A stretch of 64,000 nucleotides of DNA, taken from assembly GCA_030272155.1 (NCBI GenBank), contig CP126197.1, positions 5,138,001 through 5,202,000 of the forward strand. Reading direction: 5' to 3'. Under the pieces are notes generated by a model. It was given only the letters and a program-made list of their open reading frames with translations. It made no database searches and had not been told where the DNA came from. Each line of letters opens with the position of its first letter. Position 1 is the stretch's first letter. Source of the DNA: Tetradesmus obliquus. Its lineage: Eukaryota > Chlorophyta > Chlorophyceae > Sphaeropleales > Scenedesmaceae. The translations under genes were made by a program, and so were the position numbers. Shown one piece after another: positions 22,765 through 31,850 of this stretch.

Positions 22765-23250
22765 CGGTGCATGGCCAGCCAAACTACTGCTACAGGTGTG
22801 TGCGTGACGCGCTGCAGTCTTGGCGCCCAAGTGCTGCTGCAGGTGTATCTTGCCAGAACATATCATTGTGGGTTGCTGTGCTACGCAGGTGCACATGAAA
22901 CATGATGCTGCTGCTTGGCTCAGCAGGGTCGCTAGCAGTACCTGACGCTGCTGCTGCACCTGCTGTTGCTGCCGCAGGTCTTTGAGGCTGCTCTGCAAGA
23001 GGCGCGGGGCGGCTGGCAGCGCCAGACTACTTCCTTAGAGCTGCGCAGATGTAGCAGCAGCAGCAGCAGCAGCAGCAGGTGCCGCCGCCGTGCTGTGCAA
23101 GCCGGAGTGGCAGCTGTGCTGCTTTAGCAGCGCTTCCTGCTGCTGCAGCAGCTGCGCTGGAGCTGCCAGGGAGCTGCTGCTGCTTGTGGCACGACATGCT
23201 TTGCTGCTGTGCGTGCTTGCACCGCGGGTGCTGTCCCGAAGCGTGTTTGC
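22765..23250 (+). pseudogene. Decayed 3' fragment of the PP4 gene (exons 7-end and 9 plus flank)
   Basis: CCAAACTACTGCTACAGGTG at 22780-22799 matches the end of PP4 exon 7 with its donor. A copy of exon 9 starts at 22978 after a ccgcag acceptor (VFEAALQEARG...). It lacks 11 bp internally, so it is frameshifted, and it ends near 23038. Similarity continues through the 3' flank (GCCGTGCTGTGC and beyond), matching 14825 onward. Exon 8 is missing. Because intron and flank sequence are retained, this is a DNA-level duplication, not a retrocopy. Confidence 0.85.
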
Positions 23251-23748
23251 CAGCCGTCAGGGCAGCATCATTGGATGGAAAATGCAACTGCCATGGAAAT
23301 GCTGATGGTCGACAGATGCGGCTACATTCGCCTGCATGTGTTGTAGTGTTGGCACTGCAGCGCGTTGACGTGCACGTGCGGATGCCGTTGCAGCAGCTGG
23401 GTCATACATCCACGGCGGATCAGCCAGGATGTTGCTGCATCTTTCTGTTGAGGTGCAGATGTGGACCACCGCAGCGCTGTTATGCTTGCCAGCGAGCGTT
23501 ACTAGAGCTGGGTATTGGTTACGGGACAGGGTTGCACCTTAGGGTAATGTTGGGAGCGTGCGACAGCAGGGTGGTTGCCAACTGGCACCTAACTGCCGCG
23601 TGCTGCGCATATGCCATGGCGTAGCACTGCTGGCGTGGCACGCGTGGCACGTGTGCTGCAGGATTCACGTGAGCCTTCATCAGGCACATGCTTGGCTTTG
23701 ATGTGTAGTGTGGAACCACCTTATGAAATGCACTCATGGTCAGGGCCG
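23251..23748. other. Intergenic, nothing recognised
   Basis: Lies between the PP4 fragment and the left end of the segmental duplication. The short open frames have no recognisable motifs. Confidence 0.5.
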
Positions 23749-23767
23749 CTGAAGCTCAGAAATCCCT

Positions 23768-23771
23768 CTTG
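23768..23771. repeat. Target-site duplication CTTG, left
   Basis: CTTG is repeated at 27024-27027. The empty site in the other duplication copy (34315-34318) has it once (ccctCTTGgtaatgcagg). Confidence 0.9.
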
Positions 23772-23777
23772 TGTAGT

Positions 23778-26281
23778 CTGTGTAGTCTGTTTACAGCAAC
23801 TTTTGAGCAGCAGTTGGCTTCCTTGGCGTGTGTCTTTCGACGTAGCCGAGAGTACAACTTGAAGATGAATCCTATGAAGTGCCGTTTCTGTGTACCGGAA
23901 GTTGTGTGCCTGGGCCATTTGGTGTCTGCTCGGGGCATTCGGCCTGTTATGGATAAGGTGGCTGCCATCATGGATCTGCCCCGTCCTAATTCGGTCAAAG
24001 GTATGAAAGGTTTTTTGGGCGTTATGGAGCAGTACAGAAAGTACATCAGCGGTTATGCGGCGATGTGTGCGCCGCTGCAGCTAATGACGCGCCGCAATGT
24101 GCCGTATGTTTGGACAGTTGAGGCTGTTGCTGCTTTTGATACGGTGAAGCAGGCGCTGTGCTCTGCGCCAGTGCTTGCACTGCCAGACTGGGCCCTGTCG
24201 TTTATTTTGACAACAGATTGGAGTCGGCTGGCGATTGGGGCAGTTTTGTCACAGGCAAATGCGGCTGGTGAGGAGCATCCTCTTGCGTTTGCTTCACGTG
24301 CGCTCACTGCTGATGAGCAGAACTATGCTGCTACAGAAGGTGAATGTCTGGCTGTGAAGTGGGCGGTTGATAAATTTCACTACTATCTGCATGGCAATCG
24401 TTTCTTGCTGCGCACAGACCACAAAGCTCTGGAGTGGCTTGACAGCGCGCGTTTCACCAACTCCAAGCTGGAGAGGTGGGCGATGCAGCTGCAGGCGTAT
24501 GATTTTTCGGTGCAATATATCAAAGGATCCACCAACTGTGTGGCTGACTACTTGTCACGTCCGCAACCTGGTAGTTCGTGTGTTCTGGAGCATGAGGATG
24601 GTCGGCGGGAGAGTGTTTCTTCTGGTGCTTTGGTGATTTGCAGCGCTGCGTGGCCTAGCAGTGTTGTGAAGCAGTCGGATTTCGATGCGGTGGGTTGTGA
24701 GGTTTGTCAGGATCCTGGCGGTTTTGATAACATGGCAATCTGCTCTGGGTGCGATCGGTGCTTTCACCTGCGCTGTGTCATGCCACCCATGTCTACTGTT
24801 CCCAGTGGTGACTGGTTTTGCCCTGGATGTGACCCTTGGTTTTCCAATGTTTCTGAGCTGTGCGATCCGGATACAGTGCTGCTGTATGCACCTGGAGATC
24901 CTCACGTGGATGATTTTTTGCTGGCTTATGTGCGCAGTGGTATGGATGATGGTGTGCTACAAGGTTTGAATCGCGGCAGAGTACGCGCCATACGGCACAG
25001 AGCTACTGCTCTGCGGCCTCACCGCACTTTGCAGGACTGGTTGATGGTGTTACGGCATGTGAAAGGCGCTAATCCTGTGTGGTTGTGCTGCCCTCCTGTG
25101 TCCTACCGCTGGGATCTGGTGCGCAGTATGCATGATGCTTTGGGACATGCTGGGGTCCAGCAGACAAGTGCTTATTTGCAACAGCATTTCCACTGGCGGG
25201 GCTTGTCTGGTGATGTGCGGCTGTTTCTGGCTCAGTGTGATGCGTGTCAGCGCCGTCGGCTGGCACTGCCTGCACCTTTCCCCATGCAGGAGCCAGTCGT
25301 TCGGGGGCCGTTTGAGCATGTGCATATCGACTTGTGTGGCCCTTTCGTGACTCCTTGTGCTGATGTATATGGACGGTTGTATTTGCCTGAAGCAAAGGAG
25401 CAGGTGTTCAAGGCTTGGGTGGTAGTTATGATCGATTACTTTACAAAGGCTGCAGAATTTGCTGTTATTTATGATAAGACAGCTGCTTCGGTTGCTCGGG
25501 TTTCTACTACAGTTGGATCTGCCGGTACTTCGTGCCCAGCCATGTCACCAGTGACAATGGTACTGAGTTTGAGGTTCAGTTTGGTCATTTGCTGGCACGT
25601 TTGGGCATCAAGCATGTTCAAACGTCAGCTTGTCATCCTGCTGCTAATGGTGTGGCGGAGCGGTTGGTGGGCTCTTTCAAAAGCATGCTGGAGCGGCATG
25701 TGAACTCTCATCCGATTTATTGGGTGCAGAGTGTTCCTGTGATGCGGCAGCAGTACTGGGCTCGTGTACATGCCACCTTGGGCATTTCGCCGCAGGAGAT
25801 GGTGTTTGGCAGACAGCCTGTGCCTGTGTTACCTTTGGCACGTGATGTGTTGGCAGTAGCAGCATCTGCTTGAGTGTGGGTTTGGCCTGAGTTGTTTGAA
25901 TGTGAGCATCCGGCTTTGCATGCAGCGCAGTTGCGTCAGCAGCTGGCGGCTGTTGATCAGGATGTATTTGTCAGGATAAAGCAGCAGTTTCAGCGGAATG
26001 CGCGTGCTTGGCCCCTGCGTGGTGCCCGCCGCACTGTTGACAGCTCTGTTACTTTTAATAAAGGCGATCTTGTGCTTGAGGTGGTTTCAGGCCCTGTTAC
26101 CAACCTAGGAGATGGTGTGCGGGGGCCTTTCCGTGTGCTGGAAGTGCGTGACAATGGTGTAGTTCTGCTTACGACTGGCAGTACAGGGTTTCGTGATGCT
26201 GCTGCGTTCACGCGGCACATCAGCAATCTGGCCAGGTACCTGGACAAGCGCTCTGTGCGTGCTGCTCTAGCAGCGTCCTGA
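23778..26281 (+). pseudogene. Ty3/gypsy pol remnant with a PHD finger between RNase H and integrase
   Basis: The frame enters RT after its YxDD box (MNPMKCRF...VCLGHLVSARGI). The RNase H region follows (FILTTDWSRLAIGAVLSQ; LRTDHKALEWL). A C4HC3 PHD finger lies at 24696-24830. Integrase then has its zinc-binding HH-CC (H and H in LGHAGVQQTSAYLQQHFHW, C and C in CDACQ) and its DDE core (HIDLCGPF, TSDNGTEF, HPAANGVAERL). A frameshift lies near 25500, before the second catalytic Asp. A TGA stop at 25871-25873 splits the integrase C-terminus, after which the frame stays open to TGA at 26281. Base composition is more AT-rich than in the surrounding host genes. Confidence 0.9.
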
Positions 26282-26340
26282 GTTTGGAGGGCTGCAGCTT
26301 ACATGCTCGCAGCGGTGGTAACAAATCCAGTGCTACATAA

Positions 26341-27023
26341 TGTAGTCTGTGGTTTGCAGCGCTCTGCTGTTGCTGTGCACTGCTCTGTGGTTGCTGAACC
26401 CTGAGTAACACATGCCATGCTCGGTGCTTGCCTATAGCCAGCACACTCGCAGTGAAACACTGTTGGGTGTTTGTTCGAGTTTCTGCTGTTTTGAGTGGTG
26501 CTTGGTTACTGGCTCATGTGAGTGCGGATTGTTGCCACCGCTGTGCTGCATCTGCATGTCCCTGGTTGGTGTGGCTCTGTGCTTGTTTCGGGATTGTTTG
26601 TGTTGGCACGCTTTGTTTGCATTGCCTGTCGGTTGTTTGGTGCTAGTGTTGGCTTGTGATGGCTTGCTTGTGCCTCAGTCTTCTCTTTTGGGAGGGGGTG
26701 AAGGTGTAGGCTACACACAGCGCTGACTGATAGACTTCACTGAAGCTTTGTGATATACCACAGCCAGAGTAAGGATGGAAAGGTGTTGCAGCTTCTGTGT
26801 GTACGCCTGCTGTGATAAAAGAGTCAGCTTGAGGCACTGCGCTTCTAGGGTCAGCTGTTATAACAGTGTTATGCTGAGTCAGCGTAACAGTTACAGCTAC
26901 AGGTTATGAAATGCCGTGAGTTGGCAGGTGTGAAGAAGAGAAAGGAAGTATGTTGCAACGCTGTCAAGCGTGTGCAGACGATGTGGCCGTCGAATGTCAC
27001 AAGGTAACAAATCCAGTGCTACA
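26341..27023 (+). repeat. 3' LTR of the gypsy element
   Basis: 683 bp, from TGTAGTCTG to GTGCTACA. Its middle (about 26370-26925) recurs at about 43990-44560. The last 21 bp (ending CCAGTGCTACA) also occur directly upstream of the LTR at 26317-26337. Confidence 0.85.
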
Positions 27024-27116
27024 CTTGGTTATGCAGGTTGGGATATGAGCAAAGACACAGTGCAGCACTTTGCTGAAGCCGTTGGGCTGTTCTGCTATCA
27101 CGCTCAGGGTGGGCTA

Positions 27117-27153
27117 CCCAAATCAGGGCGGCGGACCGCCCACCTGATTTGGG
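27117..27153. repeat. Imperfect hairpin in segmental duplication (copy 1)
   Basis: CCCAAATCAGG...CCTGATTTGGG arms with GGCGG/CCGCC inside and a 4-base loop. The same hairpin occurs in copy 2 at about 34407-34443. Confidence 0.8.
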
Positions 27154-28718
27154 TGTTCGTGGTTTGTGTTAGCTGTGACACAATGACACCTTTTCGTGAC
27201 GGTGATCCACACACGAATGTAACCAGCATCATTCAAGCAACTCAGCTGCATCGTGGATGTCTGTTTAGCACATCAGATGGGCGAATGATGTCTGCAGGTG
27301 ACACATCTGCACGGCGTTCGCCATGGCATGCAGCATGAGCGCATGTGGGATTGCCAACCAGTGAATGCTGGGAGTGGCCGCGCTGAATGGCCGCCCAGCT
27401 ACCTCTGCTAAACAAACTGTTACATCTGGCTGTTCGTTACAGCTCGTAGTGTAGCAGTGGTTTGCTGTCACCTAGAATGAGGTGAGACTGTTTGTGCCAT
27501 GGATCATCCATCACACGCATGATGCTGTGACTCATAGCTGCAGAGTCAGCAAATCTGGCACAAGTAAGTCGTCAACGGCACACTCGTCGCAGCGAATCAA
27601 AGGTTGCTCTCTTATTCTGGCACGGTTTGAGACCAAAACTCACCGGTTCGGTTCACTGAATTGTCAGACAGCTGAGGGTCTATACCCTGACTCGTTGACC
27701 GGTAGCTGCACCCTGGACACTCACGGTCTATACTTAAGGCCTTTACACTCAGCGATGGCTACAATTCAGGCTATTACTGCAGTATCCAATCGTCTGCGTA
27801 AGAGTTTATTAACTAGTCTTGTCTGACACAGGCTACCTAGTGCTACCAGTGTATTACCTGGCAAGCACGTCCGACACTAGCAGTAACGAGACAGCGCGAT
27901 CTTAGACGAAAACTAACGTCTTGAAGCGCATCAGTCGCAGCAGATACATGGCATACAACGTGGCATACGGGTAAGCCCAGCCTGGAGTAAATGATCCGGC
28001 ATGGCCGGGCAACATCGGCAGCAGCATCTTATATGCTGTGATCCAAGCTGAAACCACTTCATCTCTCTCTGCTACTGCCCGCAGGGAAGGAGGTGGGTGC
28101 TGGCTTGACCAAGTCAAAGCCACGCTGTTCATCCGCTCGGGACGGTGCATCTCCGCTACGTAACCAATTTCCCGTGCCTTGCTTTGTTTTCCTACGGTTT
28201 CACGGTGGAAGGGGGTTGGGTTGCTTACTCTGCATATCTGCTTTGCCTGCAGGCCAGCTGGCTACACAGCTGGCAGGAGAGACTGGCACAGCAGCAAACT
28301 GGCAGGCATGGTGAGCACTTTCAAAGAGTTTTGGAGATAGCGTGCTGGCTGCTTTTGGGACTATAAATCCAGCACATATAATAATGCCAGGCACAAGCAC
28401 AGGAGCTGTCCCCCTATAGCAGCGGTGATGCAGGGCAGTGACTGCTCAGTGCTTCAAGCATATGCATGGGAGAGCTGCAGATCCCTGCATCTGCTGCAGC
28501 AAAGGCCACAGCCGCGTTGCGTTCAGCAACTCAGCCATTAGGCTGCATGAAGCTGGCCATCAAGCTTGCTGCTGTCTGGAGTAGCTGTCTGCACCCTTGC
28601 CTCGTAACCCTTTGCTTACCCCTGCTGCTGCTGCAACCGCCCCTGCTGCAACCGCCATCCATTCAGCAAGCGCATCTGTGCTGATGAGGAGTCTGGAGAG
28701 TTCCTGCTGCCCCTGGAG

Positions 28719-30274
28719 ATGGTGCAGAAGGTGATGAGCTGCCTGGCACAATTCGAAGCTGATGGAGTGAGGGGCCCCTCAATGGTGGCGTGCGACCTGG
28801 CAAACGCGGCACTGGTGAGTAGCGGGGGAGCATGCCCACCTGGTTAGGACAGCAAGCTGCTGTGATGCTGTGCAGCGCCATGCACAGGGAAGCAAACTTT
28901 GCAGATCGAAGCTGAATTGTTGTGCAGCACCATGCACAGGAGATGATGCAGAAGGAAAGTGCTGTACATAAAAGTGTCTACATAAGTCCACATAGGTCAC
29001 AGACAGCAGCACACCCTGCTTGACAGCAGGACACCCTGCCTGCCCTGCTTAATATGCCAGCACAGCCTGCAACATTCTGGCTTGCCTGCTGCGGCAAAGA
29101 CACACACAGCAACCTGCATCCCACTGTTTTCTATCAACTCGGCACTCACCCACTGCTGTGTGTTGTGCAGGTGAGCAAGGGCTTCCACAAGGCCTCCAAG
29201 TTTGGTTTCTCGACCTTGGAGGAGCAGACAGCACAGCTGCAGGTGCTGCCGAGCAGTGACTTTATCATTCCTGCAAGCGTGCGCTGCTCCAGAAAGACAC
29301 TGGCACGGCTGCAGCGCCTGCCAGAAGCTGGAGGCTGGAGCTGGCAGCAGTGGGCTGCTTGCCTGCAGGACCCCATGCAGTACAGTGTCTACGAGCTGAA
29401 GAAGGCAGCAAGGCAGCTTGCAGTGCCAGGCAACAGCAGCAAGCTCGTAATCAGCATCCTGCAAGCATTTGGCCTGCAGCAGCCCAGCAGCGTAGCGCCT
29501 CAGCTGCTGCGGGCAGTGCTGCTGGAGCGCTGCTGCAAATGCCCATGGGCTGGGTGTGAGCAAATCAGCACTGTATGGGAGGTCCTGAAGGACTGGAGCA
29601 GCAGCGAGATCGACCGCAAGTGGCCCGGCTTGAGCAAGAGGCTGTTGGATGACAGCTGCAGCACAGCCGCAGCGCGGCGCAGGGCGTTGCAGATGTACAC
29701 GGGTGCCTGCAGCAAGCAGCAGCTGCAGGGGCTGCTGTTCCTGGCGCTTCAGACGGAGGAGTATGGCGAGTGGCTGCGCAAGGTGGTGCTGGAGCCATAT
29801 GCGCAGTATGGGACGATGCTGCAGGAGCTGGCAGTTGTAATGCGTGAGCCGCAGCAGAAAATGCTGGAGGTGAAAGGGCAGCTCCAGCAGCGGCAGCAGC
29901 AGCAGCAGCAAGAGCTGGTTGGTTCGGCCCTGCTGCAGCTGCAGGCAATGCAGGAGCTGGCTGATACTGCCCTGCAACGGCTGCAGGAGGTGGCAGAGCT
30001 GAGGGACAGACTCCAGCAGCAGCTGCAGGAGCTGCCGCAGGTTGTAGCCCGGATGGTCAAGCGTCACCAGGAGCTGTCGCAGATGAGTGGCAAGCAGCTG
30101 CAGGGGCTGCTGGAGGAAATTGGCAGGCAGCCAAAGGAGCTGCCAGAGTGCCAGCAGAAGATGGACCAGACGCTGAGTGAGGTGATCAGCATGCGGCAGA
30201 GGCTGGACGAGTGGGTGCAGCAGGTGAACACAAACTATAATTTCACAAGCATCCAAGAAGCGGAAAACCGCTAG
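28719..30274 (+). CDS. F-box-like / SAP-like / coiled-coil protein, paralogue 2
   Basis: Exon 1 ends at 28814 (CTG|GTGAGT). Exon 2 is 29171-30274 after ttgtgcag. From the ATG at 28719 the product is 399 residues. The homologous frame upstream (SGEFLLPLE, as in paralogue 3) suggests a start in an earlier exon. Order: F-box-like segment (MVQKVMSCL...DLANAALVSKGFHKAS), SAP-like VYELKKAARQLAV...ILQAFGL, then a Gln/Leu coiled coil (QLQQRQQQQQQELV and similar). The first half is almost identical to paralogue 4. The second half (after 29427) belongs to the type of paralogue 3 (CPWAGCEQ, DIDRKWPGLSK, MYTGACSKQQLQGLLFLALQ). The gene is thus a mosaic. A decayed C-terminal tail, related to the LAWVLL membrane-like segment of paralogue 3, follows the stop. 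Confidence 0.72.
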
Positions 30275-31850
30275 TGCTAGCAGCTGTAGGTGGTGCGGCA
30301 GCGGCTCCGCAATGAGCTGCCGGGCATTGAAGCCGACAAGAGCAGTTGTGGGCAAAATCTACATTTTGCGCTGCCTAGCCTGGGTGTTGCTGCTAGAATT
30401 GCGCACGCGCTAGAATTGCGCACGCGATTACAGTGATGACTGTTGCTGGAGAAGCAGCAGTGCCAGCAGCCCTCTATCGTACTGTGAGCAGCCATGGTTG
30501 TGTAATGCAATGTGTCTGCATAATGCAATGCAACTAATGCTGCTGCATTGTGGATGGTTTTGTAGGATATAGCATTGCATGGACCGTGTTGATTTCAACT
30601 TGCGACGGCCGGCTGTATGCCATGCAACTGTCAGATGCACTGGTTGCTTGCTCTGGGAGATGTTGCACGCACGGCACAAAGTTTCAGAAGACATTAGTGA
30701 ATTGTGAAGTTGTGGCGTCTGCCACCCTTGAGCGGCCGAGTGGCCAAGCATGGGAGGACTACTGTAGTTGCATGGCGTTGATGGCTACATCTGCTGCAAA
30801 AGCGGTGCAGAGCTGCAAAAGCGGTGCAGAGAACACACTGCAGAGCAGCGGTATTGTACACCTGCAGCAGTAGAGGCGCCGATTTTAGCCTCGTTGTGAC
30901 TCAGTGTGCCGCATCAGTGCTGTTGTGAGGACAGTTGATAGTCACTACCATGATGGGGGTTCCCAGCCGGTGTTCCGTGGTGTCCTGAAGTTGTTGGTTC
31001 TGTGCCAGCACAACAGTCTGAATCAATGTCACTATACCAGATTGTACAGTTGACTGATCATGAGTAGCGCCTATGCAGGACACTGTAAGGTTGTGCTCGG
31101 TATGGAACCCTCTGGTGAAACACCTGGATTTGTTGCTTTGCGGCGTCACTCAACCCCCACCCCCCCCCCCCCCCCCCCCCGCAATTGTTGCAAACACTTA
31201 AACCCGCGTCGCAAGATGAGTCACAATGAGAAGCAGTGCTGCTGCTGCAGCAGCTCAGCTGGCAGGTGCTGTCTGCACGGTGCACTGCTGCTCTACAGTG
31301 TTGTTCTGCACTGCTTCCTGCAGATATTCGAGCCATGCCATGCACACCGTGCTCCTCCCACGCTTGGCGACTTGGCCACTGAAAGCTGCCCTGGCAGACG
31401 ACAATATCTTGCTCTACAATATCATTGTGCCGTGCTCGCAAAATGTTGCAGCCCAAAGCAACCAGTACATCTGAACGTTGCTTGGCCCAAGATGATGATG
31501 ATGCGGCATCAAGGCCACTGTGAGTTGCAGCAGACATCGACGGTCAGTGCATTGGTAAATTCTACGTGAACTGCAGCAGCTGCAGCCAGCGCAGTATCAA
31601 GTTGCACAACAATGGCTCCTCATGCTACAAATGATGGCTGCCACTGCTGCTTCTCCCACCAACATCAAAACCATGACCAGGCCTGCAACAAGTAGCATCT
31701 GCAACAGCACCCAGGCTAGGCGGTGCCACTGCCGTTTCTGTATGTGCTGCTCGTGTCTGCTCCAATGCCCCTGCAGCTCCGTGCTGAGCCGCTGCCGCAG
31801 CTGCTACAGCTCCTTGCACGAGCGCTCTTCTGTTTCCTGGATGCAGCTGT
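30275..31850. other. Shared 3' flanks of paralogues 2 and 3 (tail-to-tail), with a C21 run
   Basis: The segment at 30700-30850 (plus), reading PSGQAWEDYCSCMA, resembles the minus-strand segment at 31300-31420 (PSRQAWEEHGVHGMA). The convergent paralogues therefore share their 3' flanks as an inverted duplication. A run of 21 C lies at 31160-31180. Minus-strand 31850-31600 keeps a C-terminal coiled coil plus a hydrophobic segment (WVLLQMLLVAGLVMVLMLVG) that may be a lost or spliced C-terminal exon of paralogue 3. Confidence 0.6.

Larger units (their letters stand above)
23772..27023 (+). mobile_element. Ty3/gypsy LTR retrotransposon, internally deleted and decayed
   Basis: The element begins TGTAGTCTG and ends CAGTGCTACA, so its ends are TG...CA with a 5-bp inverted match (TGTAG/CTACA). 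It is flanked by CTTG duplications and confirmed by an empty site at 34315-34318. The 3' LTR is 26341-27023. Only about 11 bp of the 5' LTR start remains. Most of the 5' LTR, gag, protease and the catalytic half of reverse transcriptase are missing, and the sequence joins straight into RT. Polymerase order is RT, RNase H, integrase, which defines Ty3/gypsy against Ty1/copia. It cannot move by itself. Confidence 0.92.
23749..29427 (+). repeat. Segmental duplication, copy 1 (interrupted by the gypsy element)
   Basis: The copy consists of 23749-23771 plus 27028-29427. It is nearly identical to 34296-35451 plus 40457-41734. Copy 1 carries the Ty3/gypsy insertion (23772-27023), and copy 2 carries the 5-kb DNA transposon. 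Each copy is therefore the empty site for the other's insertion. Similarity ends inside the F-box-like gene, after CTTGCAGTGCC at 29427/41734, where the two genes become different. Differences in the first kilobase are few: an indel near 27255 and one near 27705. Confidence 0.93.

Noticed and set aside
28997-30355. 452-codon minus-strand frame opposite F-box paralogue 2
   Set aside because: It is Leu/Gln/His-rich antisense of the coiled-coil coding strand. The plus strand has splice sites and three paralogues.
31160-31180. C21 run as a retrotransposon polypurine tract or telomere
   Set aside because: There are no adjacent LTR ends, and the run is not a TTTTAGGG/TTTAGGG repeat. Probably a simple repeat.
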